The notes below the pieces were generated by a model. The model was not told where the DNA came from. It saw nothing but the letters and a program-made list of their open reading frames with translations, and made no database searches. From assembly GCA_029067025.1 (NCBI GenBank), contig JAIEFH010000312.1, positions 1 to 8,715 of the forward strand: a stretch of DNA of 8,715 nt. The letters are read 5' to 3'. This document shows positions 1 through 6,225 of this stretch, piece by piece. Position 1 is the first letter of the stretch; each line of letters begins with the position of its first letter. The position numbers were made by a program, and so were the translations under genes. This DNA comes from Oscillospiraceae bacterium (GTDB taxonomy: Bacteria; Bacillota; Clostridia; Oscillospirales; Oscillospiraceae).

Positions 1-124
1 GTTCTACACCGAGCACCCCGACAAGTTCGATCCTCGCGAGTACCTGAAGCCCGCCCGCGCCAACATCAAGGAGCTGGTGCGCCACAAGCTGGTGAACGTG
101 CTGGGCTGCAACGGCAAGGCCTAA
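1..124 (+). CDS. fba: Class II fructose-bisphosphate aldolase, C-terminal end (partial)
   Basis: The window opens inside this gene; the reading frame starts at base 2 and ends with TAA at 122-124, leaving about 40 residues. The tail contains DPREYLKPAR, then a basic helix (KELVRHKL) and the ending VLGCNGKA. This resembles the C-terminus of bacterial zinc-dependent class II aldolases, which end in a lysine-rich helix followed by a short VLG(S/C).GKA-like tail. The enzyme splits fructose 1,6-bisphosphate into dihydroxyacetone phosphate and glyceraldehyde 3-phosphate in the cytoplasm. The metal-binding histidines and the catalytic region lie outside the window, so the call rests on the tail plus the neighbour: a phosphofructokinase gene, whose product is the aldolase substrate, begins 28 bases downstream with no terminator between. 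The two are probably one operon. Confidence 0.8.
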   Translation, partial: FYTEHPDKFDPREYLKPARANIKELVRHKLVNVLGCNGKA

Positions 125-152
125 TTAACCAACGACAAAGGAGAAATTCAAC

Positions 153-1391
153 ATGGCACAGTTAAAGGGCGCTTGCGTCATCGGTCAGTCCGGCGGCCCC
201 ACTTCCGTTATCAACGCCAGCGCGTACGGCGTGATCCGTACCGCGCTGGATTGTCCCGACATCACCGCTGTCTACGGCATGGCCCACGGCATCAAGGGTA
301 TGCTGAACGACCAGCTGTACGACATGGGCCAGGAGGACGCCAAGGAGCTGGAGCTTCTGCTCAACACTCCCTCCTCCGAGCTGGGCTCCTGCCGCTATAA
401 GATCGCCGACCCCGACGTGGACGACACCGATTACAAGCGCATCCTGGAGATCTTCAAGAAGTACGACATCCGCTATTTCTTCTACAACGGCGGCAATGAT
501 TCCATGGACACCTGCAACAAGGTTTCTAAGTATATGAAGAAGGTGGGTTATGAGTGCAGGGTGATGGGTGTGCCCAAGACCATCGACAACGACCTGTTCG
601 GCACCGACCACTGCCCCGGCTTTGCCTCCGCCGCCAAGTATATCGCCACCTCCTGCGCCGAGGTGTACAAGGACGGCCGGGTGTACGACACCGGTATGGT
701 CACCGTGATCGAGATCATGGGCCGTCACGCCGGCTGGCTGGCTGGTGCTGCCGCCCTGGCGGGCGTGGTGGGCTGCGCCCCCGACCTGGTCTACCTCCCC
801 GAGGTGAACTTTGACATGGACAAGTTCCTGGCCGACGTGGACGCCATCTACAAGAAGAACGGCAACTGTATCGTGGCCGTCTCCGAAGGCATCCACTACG
901 CCGACGGTTCTTTCGTGTCCGAGGCTAAGACCTCCGCTACCGACGGCTTCGGTCACGCCCAGTTGGGCGGCCTGGCCGCGCTGCTGGCCAACGTGGTCAA
1001 AGAAAAGACCGGTGCCAAGGTTCGCGGCATTGAGCTTTCCCTGCTCCAGCGCTGCGGCGCTCATCTGGCCTCTCAGACCGACATCGACGAGTCCTTCCTG
1101 GCAGGCAAAACCGCCGTGGAGGCTGCCGTGGCCGGTGAGACCGACAAGATGGTGGGCTTCGAGTGCTCCCGCGAGGGCGGCAAGTACACCTGCAAGACCA
1201 AGCTGTTCAACCTCTCCGACGTGGCCAACTTCGAGAAGAAGGTGCCTCTGGAGTGGATCAATGAGGAAGGCAATGGCGTCAACCAAGGCTTTATCGACTA
1301 TGCCCTGCCCCTGATCCAGGGTGAGAACCACCGGGCCACCGAGAATGGCCTGCCCCGCTTTGCCCGCTTGAAAAAGGTGCTGGCGAAGTAA
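153..1391 (+). CDS. pfp: Pyrophosphate-type 6-phosphofructokinase (PPi-PFK)
   Basis: A 412-residue phosphofructokinase-family enzyme. It phosphorylates fructose 6-phosphate to fructose 1,6-bisphosphate, and the residues point to pyrophosphate rather than ATP as phosphoryl donor. In ATP enzymes the two key sites read GGDG and PGTIDND; here they read GGND (residues 113-116, Asp in place of the second-site Gly) and PKTIDND (141-147, Lys in place of Gly), the known PPi signature. Other family motifs are the N-terminal GQSGGPTSVIN (11-21), MGRHAGW (189-195) and SEG (244-246). PPi enzymes are typically reversible, so it could serve glycolysis and gluconeogenesis. The ATG is preceded by AAAGGAG (137-143) with 9 bases of spacing. 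It follows the aldolase gene by 28 bases and ends just before a strong terminator. The gene prefers C- or G-ending codons (AAG, AAC, CTG, GGC), as expected for a highly expressed glycolytic gene. Donor preference is inferred from residues, not measured. Confidence 0.93.
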   Translation: MAQLKGACVIGQSGGPTSVINASAYGVIRTALDCPDITAVYGMAHGIKGMLNDQLYDMGQEDAKELELLLNTPSSELGSCRYKIADPDVDDTDYKRILEIFKKYDIRYFFYNGGNDSMDTCNKVSKYMKKVGYECRVMGVPKTIDNDLFGTDHCPGFASAAKYIATSCAEVYKDGRVYDTGMVTVIEIMGRHAGWLAGAAALAGVVGCAPDLVYLPEVNFDMDKFLADVDAIYKKNGNCIVAVSEGIHYADGSFVSEAKTSATDGFGHAQLGGLAALLANVVKEKTGAKVRGIELSLLQRCGAHLASQTDIDESFLAGKTAVEAAVAGETDKMVGFECSREGGKYTCKTKLFNLSDVANFEKKVPLEWINEEGNGVNQGFIDYALPLIQGENHRATENGLPRFARLKKVLAK

Positions 1392-1401
1392 AAAACAAAG
1401 C

Positions 1402-1438
1402 AAAAAGCACCGGGTTCCTCTGGAACCCGGTGCTTTTT
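1402..1438. terminator. Bidirectional rho-independent terminator between convergent genes
   Basis: A perfect 17-bp inverted repeat (1402-1418 paired with 1422-1438) with a 3-base loop. The GC-rich core (GCACCGGGTTCC) is flanked by five A on the left and five T on the right, so the hairpin ends in a T-tract on either strand. It lies 10 bases after the plus-strand PPi-phosphofructokinase stop and 7 bases after the minus-strand pfkA stop, so it can terminate both converging transcripts. Confidence 0.95.
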
Positions 1439-1445
1439 ATGTTCA

Positions 1446-2432
1446 TCAGTCTGCTACGCCAGTCATAGCACGAGCCACGGTCACGCTCATCTGATCCAGA
1501 TCTTTCTTCATGGACAGGGCCTCGGTGATGTCATAATCCACAATGTCATCGCCCTTCATCGCCACTACCCGGCAGGTCTTCCCTTCCGCCAAAAGCTTGA
1601 CCGCCTCATAACCCATATGGGTGGCGACAATCCGGTCGCGGGAAGTAGGAGAACCGCCTCGCTGCACATGGCCAAGTACAGTAACACGGGTATCCAGCGA
1701 CGTAGCTTCACGGATTTGGTCAGCCACATTGTACGCACTGCCAGGGACACCCTCGGCTACGATGACCATGAAGTGGGTTCGTCCGCCCAGGCGGGCATGC
1801 CGGATCGGCTCAATGACATCCCGTTCGAAGTCTACCTCGCGCTCAGGCACCAGCACCACCGTGGCGCCGCAGGCAATGCCCACAGAGTAAGCCAAGTACC
1901 CGGCCCGGTGTCCCATGACCTCTACCACAGAACACCGCTCGTGGGACTTCATGGTGTCGCGGAGCCGGTCAATGCTCTCCAGCGCGATATTGCAGGCGGA
2001 GTCGTATCCAATCGTGTAAGTTGAGCAGGCGATGTCATTGTCGATGGTGCCGGGGATGCCAATGACAGAGATGCCGCTGTTCGCCAGGCTGAGCAGACCC
2101 TTGAAGGTGCCGTCACCGCCGATGCCGACCAGGGCGTCAAGGCCTAACAGTTTACAGGTGGCCAACGCCTTATTTCGCCCAGCCTCCTCCATGAATTCCA
2201 AGCTGCGGGCGGAGTAAAGCATAGTGCCGCCCCGGCGGGAGATGTCGCTGACGCTCTCAAAATCCAGCCTGCAAAAATCGCCGTTGAGCAGGCCGTGATA
2301 ACCGCGGCGGATGCCGATGCACTCCACGCCATAATGTAAGGACGCGCGAACCACGGCGCGGATGGCCGCGTTCATACCGGGGGCATCTCCGCCGCTGGTA
2401 AATACGCCGATACGACGAACCGCAGAATTCAT
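1446..2432 (-). CDS. pfkA: ATP-dependent 6-phosphofructokinase (PfkA type)
   Basis: A bacterial PfkA-type enzyme of 328 residues (family usually about 320) that phosphorylates fructose 6-phosphate with ATP, the committed step of glycolysis. With the start used here, TSGGDAPGMN begins near residue 12, RGGTMLYSAR lies near 67-76, GGDG at 105-108 and PGTIDND at 127-133, all in the ATP form, followed by MGHRAGY (173-179) and the substrate-binding QRGGSPTSRDR (257-267). The catalytic Asp of TIDND is present. An in-frame ATG three codons earlier (2441) sits only 1 base from the Shine-Dalgarno AAAGGA, whereas the ATG at 2432 is 10 bases away and gives the usual short N-terminus, so I chose 2432. The gene follows purB by 48 bases with no visible promoter or terminator between and is probably co-transcribed. 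It faces the PPi-type enzyme tail to tail. Confidence 0.95.
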   Translation of the reverse strand: MNSAVRRIGVFTSGGDAPGMNAAIRAVVRASLHYGVECIGIRRGYHGLLNGDFCRLDFESVSDISRRGGTMLYSARSLEFMEEAGRNKALATCKLLGLDALVGIGGDGTFKGLLSLANSGISVIGIPGTIDNDIACSTYTIGYDSACNIALESIDRLRDTMKSHERCSVVEVMGHRAGYLAYSVGIACGATVVLVPEREVDFERDVIEPIRHARLGGRTHFMVIVAEGVPGSAYNVADQIREATSLDTRVTVLGHVQRGGSPTSRDRIVATHMGYEAVKLLAEGKTCRVVAMKGDDIVDYDITEALSMKKDLDQMSVTVARAMTGVAD

Positions 2433-2442
2433 AAAGATCATA

Positions 2443-2448
2443 TCCTTT
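2443..2448 (-). promoter_or_regulatory. Shine-Dalgarno site that decides the pfkA start
   Basis: AAAGGA on the minus strand. It is 10 bases from the ATG at 2432 but only 1 base from the in-frame ATG at 2441, so the downstream codon is the better start. Confidence 0.75.
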
Positions 2449-2480
2449 CCAACTTTATTTGATAAACATTGTTGTTTGAA

Positions 2481-3917
2481 TCAAACCTTCAACTCCACAG
2501 CCTGGTCAATCAGCGCGGATTGGTGAGTTTTCAGAATGGGTTGGACACATTCCATTAAAAAGTCGGTCACCTGTTCCGGACAGCGGCCAATATATCGGGA
2601 GGGTTCCAGATGAGCGGACAGCTCCTCGCGGCTCAAGCCGAACAACGGATCAGCGGCCAGCAAATCAATGAGATTATTTGTAAGGCCAAGTTCCTTTACA
2701 TTTCGCCCAGCTTCCAGAGAATGAACTCGGATGCGCTCGTGGAGCTGCTGCCGGTCGCCTCCCCGTTTCACCGCGTCCATCATGATATTCTCGCTGGCCA
2801 TAAAGGGCAGTTCTTCCAAGATGTGTTTTTCAATAACCTTCTCATGAACCACCAATCCGGATGCCACATTCTCATAGATGTTGAGAATAGCGTCTACCGC
2901 CAAAAATGCCTCAGGCACCGAGATGCGTTTGTTGGCAGAGTCATCCAGAGTGCGCTCAAACCATTGTGTGGCAGCGGTATAGGCGGGATTGGCCGCATCT
3001 GCGATGACGTAGCGGGCCAGCGAGCAGATGCGCTCGCACCGCATGGGATTGCGCTTGTATGGCATGGCGGACGAGCCAATCTGGCTTGTCTCAAAGGGTT
3101 CCTCTACCTCCTTCAAGTGGCAGAGTAGACGCACATCAGTGGCAAATTTACAGGCAGACTGGGCGATACCGGACAGTGTAGCCAATATGGCGGCGTCCAC
3201 CTTTCGGGAGTAGGTCTGTCCGGATACGGGAACAGTACCCTCAAAGCCCATTTCCCGGGCAATGCGGCGATCCAGCTCTTTACATTTTTCGTGATCGCCC
3301 TCGAACAGCTCCAGGAACGACGCCTGAGTGCCGGTAGTGCCCTTGCAGCCCAGCAGCTTCAGCGTGGAGACGCGGTACTCCACCTCGTCCAGATCCTGGA
3401 GCAGCTCGTTCATCCACAGAGCGGCCCGCTTGCCGACTGTCACCAGTTGGGCGGCCTGAAAATGCGTAAATCCAAGGGTTGGCAAGGATTTATACTTGTC
3501 GGAAAATTGGGCCAATGCATTCAGCACGCGCACCAACTTGTCCCGAACCAGTTCCAGTCCCTCGCGCATGATAATAATATCCGTGTTGTCTCCCACATAA
3601 CAGCTGGTCGCCCCCAGATGGATGATGGGCATTGCCTTGGGACACTGGGCACCATAGGCATGGATATGGGCCATCACATCATGGCGGAGTTCCTTTTCCT
3701 TTTTTGCGGCCAGGTCGTAATCAATGTCAGTGATATGGACGGACAATTCGTCCACCTGCTCCTGAGTGACAGGCAGCCCCAACTCCATCTCGGCCCGGGC
3801 TAGCGCGATCCACAACCGCCGCCAGGTGGAAAATTTCTTGTCCGGCGAGAAGATATACTGCATCTGATCGCTGGCATACCGGGAAGACAGGGGACTTTCA
3901 TATGTGGCTTTATTCAT
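2481..3917 (-). CDS. purB: Adenylosuccinate lyase
   Basis: A 478-residue member of the fumarase/aspartase superfamily. Adenylosuccinate lyase removes fumarate from SAICAR in de novo IMP synthesis and from adenylosuccinate to make AMP, acting as a cytoplasmic homotetramer. The superfamily signature GSSAMPYKRNP is at 281-291, carrying the flexible-loop serine base and Lys288. The THFQAAQ segment with the probable general acid His152 is at 151-157, and HLGATS at 100-105. The length and the GSSAMPYKRNPMR.ER context look like the longer form typified by the human enzyme (about 480 residues) rather than the roughly 430-residue Bacillus form. GAGGTGA (3927-3933) lies 9 bases before the ATG, and a well-spaced promoter lies just upstream. 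pfkA follows 48 bases downstream, suggesting a purB-pfkA transcript. I see no purine riboswitch or other pur genes nearby. Confidence 0.95.
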   Translation of the reverse strand: MNKATYESPLSSRYASDQMQYIFSPDKKFSTWRRLWIALARAEMELGLPVTQEQVDELSVHITDIDYDLAAKKEKELRHDVMAHIHAYGAQCPKAMPIIHLGATSCYVGDNTDIIIMREGLELVRDKLVRVLNALAQFSDKYKSLPTLGFTHFQAAQLVTVGKRAALWMNELLQDLDEVEYRVSTLKLLGCKGTTGTQASFLELFEGDHEKCKELDRRIAREMGFEGTVPVSGQTYSRKVDAAILATLSGIAQSACKFATDVRLLCHLKEVEEPFETSQIGSSAMPYKRNPMRCERICSLARYVIADAANPAYTAATQWFERTLDDSANKRISVPEAFLAVDAILNIYENVASGLVVHEKVIEKHILEELPFMASENIMMDAVKRGGDRQQLHERIRVHSLEAGRNVKELGLTNNLIDLLAADPLFGLSREELSAHLEPSRYIGRCPEQVTDFLMECVQPILKTHQSALIDQAVELKV

Positions 3918-3959
3918 GTTTGTGCGTCACCTCATATTCTGGAATTTGGCACTTAACGT

Positions 3960-3988
3960 ATTATACCACATTGCCTTTCTTTGGACAA
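3960..3988 (-). promoter_or_regulatory. Sigma-A-type promoter of purB-pfkA
   Basis: On the minus strand, -35 TTGTCC (3983-3988), a 17-base spacer and a perfect -10 TATAAT (3960-3965). The start point should fall near 3953, giving a leader of roughly 36 bases that contains the purB Shine-Dalgarno at 3927-3933. The leader is too short for a riboswitch. Confidence 0.85.
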
Positions 3989-4021
3989 GTTATGGTAGAA
4001 AATTTATCTTTCATCCATAGA

Positions 4022-4052
4022 AAAAGAGCCGTGCATTGAGCACGGCTCTTTT
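4022..4052 (-). terminator. Rho-independent terminator after the zinc-ribbon gene
   Basis: A perfect 13-bp stem (4022-4034 with 4040-4052, core GAGCCGTGC) with a 5-base loop. It ends in a run of T on the minus strand (the A-run beginning at 4021 on the plus strand). It starts 15 bases after the zinc-ribbon stop codon and separates the sigH transcript from the purB promoter. Confidence 0.9.
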
Positions 4053-4067
4053 CGTTCATTATCTTAG

Positions 4068-4346
4068 TTAGCCCTCGCCGCGCATCTTGGCAAAACATTC
4101 ACTGCAGTAAACAGGACGGTCAGACTTCGGCTCGAAGGGAACCTTGGCCTCGCCGCCACACTGGGCGCACACGGCGGTGAAGTACTCGCGGGGACCACGG
4201 GCAGCGGCCTTGCGGGCATCGCGGCAGGCCTTGCAGCGCTGGGGCTCGTTCTGGAAGCCGCGCTCGGCGTAAAACTCCTGCTCACCGGCGGTGAACACGA
4301 ACTCCTGGCCACACTCTTTACAAACTAAGGTCTTGTCTTCGTACAT
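4068..4346 (-). CDS. Small two-site zinc-ribbon protein of unknown function
   Basis: A 92-residue protein with eight cysteines in four CxxC pairs: C9/C12, C38/C41, C60/C63 and C81/C84. The first half (DKTLVCKECGQEF..., then QRCKACR) looks like the 'probable zinc-ribbon' family (zf_Tbcl type). The second half has exactly 17 residues between its pairs, matching the known CxxC-x17-CxxC domain. It should bind two zinc ions. There is no signal peptide or membrane segment, so it is probably cytoplasmic. The inter-domain stretch is basic (RKAAARGPR), which could suit nucleic-acid contact, but that is speculation. AGAGGG (4354-4359) lies 7 bases before the ATG. It follows sigH by 65 bases without a strong promoter or terminator between and is followed by a clear terminator, so it is likely the second gene of a sigH transcript. 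No biochemical function is known to me. Confidence 0.85.
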   Translation of the reverse strand: MYEDKTLVCKECGQEFVFTAGEQEFYAERGFQNEPQRCKACRDARKAAARGPREYFTAVCAQCGGEAKVPFEPKSDRPVYCSECFAKMRGEG

Positions 4347-4411
4347 GGAAATACCCTCTCTTTTGATGCCCAGAATCGGAAATACAACCTGCTGGGACTG
4401 TAATATTTGCG

Positions 4412-5002
4412 TCAGCTTTCGCTGAAAACGCCAAAGTTACCGGCAACCTTCCGCCGGATTCGCTGGACCGCATTGTCCACCGATTTAATCGAACGTCCCA
4501 CCTGCTCACTGATTTCCTGATAGGACAGGCCGAGAAGAAAGAGATCCAAAACCCGATGCTCCAGCGGAGAAAGCTGCTGCTTCAAACAGGTCAGCAGTTC
4601 TGTCTCCTCCTCCCTGCTGATGTACTGTTCCTCAGGGCTTGCGCCTACGCCCAGCATGGGGGATTCAAATGGAACGCTGTCATTCAGAGGAGCGTGCTTG
4701 CTCCGTGCCGCATTGGTGACAGCGGAACGGATCCGATTTCGGATGCACACCTCCGCAAAGGTTTTGAATCGGGCGTCGCGGCTGGGGTCAAATTCCCGGA
4801 TTGCCTTCAGTAGTCCAAACATGGCCTCCTGAATCAGATCCTCGCTGTCCCCGCCCGCCAAAAAATAGGGTCGGGCGCAAACCCGCACCGGGCGGAGATA
4901 CCGTTTGACCAGTTCCTCTTCCGCATCCCGTCGGCCAGCAGCCACCAAAGCGCAAAGCTCCTCATCGCTGTATTCACTTATAGAGGAAGTGATTGCATTC
5001 AT
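4412..5002 (-). CDS. sigH: RNA polymerase sigma factor, SigH (Spo0H) type
   Basis: A 196-residue sigma-70-family protein. Region 2 spans about residues 16-105, with the core-binding and -10 segment ARPYFLAGGDSEDLIQEAMF (43-62) and FKTFAEVCIRNRI (79-91). Region 4 spans about 135-190, with the -35-binding helix-turn-helix LSYQEISEQVGRSIKSVDNA (159-178). Both parts closely follow Bacillus SigH (ARSYFLIGADREDIVQEGM; SYQEISDELNRHVKSIDNALQR), which drives early stationary-phase and sporulation-entry genes. The protein is about 20 residues shorter than the Bacillus one, mainly at the N-terminus and the 2-4 linker. AAGG (5010-5013) precedes the ATG by 7 bases. A strong promoter sits immediately upstream, implying a very short leader. 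The gene lies behind ruvB rather than by the rlmB/secE/nusG genes that flank it in Bacillus. A different SigH-like paralogue remains possible. Confidence 0.88.
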   Translation of the reverse strand: MNAITSSISEYSDEELCALVAAGRRDAEEELVKRYLRPVRVCARPYFLAGGDSEDLIQEAMFGLLKAIREFDPSRDARFKTFAEVCIRNRIRSAVTNAARSKHAPLNDSVPFESPMLGVGASPEEQYISREEETELLTCLKQQLSPLEHRVLDLFLLGLSYQEISEQVGRSIKSVDNAVQRIRRKVAGNFGVFSES

Positions 5003-5017
5003 AACTCGACCTTGTAT

Positions 5018-5046
5018 ATTTAATCACAGAATTACTGAAGTGTCAA
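5018..5046 (-). promoter_or_regulatory. Promoter of sigH with consensus -35 and extended -10
   Basis: On the minus strand, a perfect -35 TTGACA (5041-5046), a 17-base spacer and -10 TTAAAT (5018-5023) preceded by TGA, which fits an extended -10 (TGn). The predicted start point is near 5011, only about 9 bases before the sigH ATG. That would place the Shine-Dalgarno at or across the transcript's 5' end. Confidence 0.75.
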
Positions 5047-5063
5047 TTGTTTTCAACGATTTT

Positions 5064-5081
5064 TTTAGAAAATCTTCTAAA
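5064..5081. repeat. AT-rich inverted repeat upstream of the sigH promoter
   Basis: TTTAGAA (5064-5070), a 4-base spacer, then TTCTAAA (5075-5081), a perfect 7-bp dyad about 18 bases upstream of the sigH -35. It has little GC and no T-tract on the minus strand, so it is a poor terminator. It could be a binding site for a dimeric regulator or an UP-like AT-rich stretch. The surrounding 5018-5130 is visibly more AT-rich than the flanking genes. Function unknown. Confidence 0.4.
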
Positions 5082-5104
5082 TTTGTCCAATTGCGCATTA
5101 TGTG

Positions 5105-5130
5105 CTGGAAAAATTTGAAAGAAATTCCAG
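5105..5130. repeat. Inverted repeat CTGGAA/TTCCAG after ruvB
   Basis: CTGGAA (5105-5110) and TTCCAG (5125-5130) form a 6-bp dyad with a 14-base AT-rich loop, 20 bases beyond the ruvB stop. It might be a weak end-of-transcript hairpin for ruvB, but no T-run follows on the minus strand. I do not call it a terminator. Confidence 0.3.
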
Positions 5131-5149
5131 TTCGCCCCACCCTTAACGC

Positions 5150-6211
5150 CTAAAAAGAGAGCTGCTCCGGCATACATTCTCCGCCTGGCAGGGCCAATCC
5201 CAAGTGCCGGTAGGCCTTTGGCGTGACGCAGCGGCCCCGGGGTGTCCGGGTGAGAAAGCCTAGCTGCATCAAGTAGGGTTCATAGACGTCCTCCAGCGTG
5301 ACGGATTCCTCGTTGATGGTGGCGGCCAAAGTATCCAGCCCCACCGGCCCACCGCCGTAGTTATTGATGATGCTGGCCATCATTCGACGGTCTACATTGT
5401 CCAATCCCAGTTCGTCTATTTCCAGCGCTTGGAGTGCTCGGTCGGCCACGGAACGGGTGACCACGCCGCCGGCGGTGACTTGAGCGAAGTCCCGCACCCG
5501 GCGGAGCATTCGGTTGGCGATGCGGGGGGTGCCCCGGCTGCGGCGGGCAATCTCCAGCGCTCCCTCCTGCTCAATGGGCACCTCCAGGATCCCTGCGGAC
5601 CGGCTGACAATGAGGGCCAGCTCTTCCGGCGTGTACAGCTCCAGCCGCAAAGTGACACCGAAGCGGTCCCGCAGGGGCGCGGACAGCTGCCCCGCCCTGG
5701 TGGTGGCCCCGATGAGGGTGAACTTGGGCAGATCCAGCCGGATGGAGTTGGCAGAGGGCCCTTTGCCAATGATAATGTCGATGGCGTAGTCCTCCATGGC
5801 TGGGTATAGAATCTCCTCCACAGAGCGGTTCAAACGGTGGATCTCGTCCACAAACAGAATGTCGTTCTCCTGGAGGTTGGTCAGCAGCGCCGCCAAATCG
5901 CCGGGCTTTTCAATGGCCGGGCCGGAGGTGATGCGGATGTTGACGCCCATCTCGTTGGCGATGATGCCGGACAGCGTGGTTTTGCCCAGCCCCGGGGGGC
6001 CATGGAGCAGGACATGATCCAGAGGCTCACCCCGCATTTTTGCGGCCTGGATGAAGATGGACAGATTGCCCTTGGCCTTCTCCTGGCCGATATACTCAGT
6101 CAGCGATTTGGGGCGCAGAGACCCCTCCCCCTCGTCATCCCGGGTCAGCGAGGTGGTCACGAGAGGCGCTTCTGTCTCAAAGCCGCCGTTGTCGGAAAAA
6201 TCAATGCTCAA
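5150..6211 (-). CDS. ruvB: Holliday junction branch-migration ATPase RuvB
   Basis: A 353-residue AAA+ motor that, as hexamers loaded by RuvA, pumps DNA through Holliday junctions during recombinational repair. Walker A GPPGLGKT is at 71-78, Walker B with DEIH at 122-125, sensor 1 GATTR at 168-172, the arginine-finger region RDRF at 181-184, and sensor 2 RGTPRIANR at 226-234. A C-terminal winged helix follows (about 265-335, with TPRGR at 323-327). It is slightly longer than the usual 330-350 residues because of an acidic N-terminal extension before SLRPKSL. The start is TTG at 6211: AAGGA (6221-6225) is 9 bases upstream, and the nearby upstream ATG and GTG codons run straight into stops. The site overlaps the ruvA stop codon, 12 bases before the ruvB start, so translation is probably coupled. 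The stop is TAG. Confidence 0.97.
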   Translation of the reverse strand: MSIDFSDNGGFETEAPLVTTSLTRDDEGEGSLRPKSLTEYIGQEKAKGNLSIFIQAAKMRGEPLDHVLLHGPPGLGKTTLSGIIANEMGVNIRITSGPAIEKPGDLAALLTNLQENDILFVDEIHRLNRSVEEILYPAMEDYAIDIIIGKGPSANSIRLDLPKFTLIGATTRAGQLSAPLRDRFGVTLRLELYTPEELALIVSRSAGILEVPIEQEGALEIARRSRGTPRIANRMLRRVRDFAQVTAGGVVTRSVADRALQALEIDELGLDNVDRRMMASIINNYGGGPVGLDTLAATINEESVTLEDVYEPYLMQLGFLTRTPRGRCVTPKAYRHLGLALPGGECMPEQLSF

Positions 6212-6220
6212 AGGATCACA

Positions 6221-6225
6221 TCCTT
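6221..6225 (-). promoter_or_regulatory. Shine-Dalgarno of ruvB overlapping the ruvA stop
   Basis: AAGGA on the minus strand shares bases with the ruvA TAA (6224-6226) and lies 9 bases from the TTG start of ruvB. It supports the TTG start and suggests translational coupling. Confidence 0.75.

Noticed and set aside
162..1403. A 413-codon open frame on the minus strand covering the whole PPi-phosphofructokinase gene
   Set aside because: Its protein is low-complexity in Val/His/Gly/Leu with no family motifs. It exists because C/G-ending codons on the coding strand avoid stops in that antisense frame. It also runs through the terminator stem's edge and has no Shine-Dalgarno.
3918..4021. A purine riboswitch ahead of purB
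   Set aside because: The predicted leader is only about 36 bases and no conserved aptamer or terminator fold is visible between promoter and start.
5064..5130. A possible rho-independent terminator after ruvB
   Set aside because: Both dyads there are short and AT-rich or have a long loop, and neither is followed by a T-run on the minus strand.
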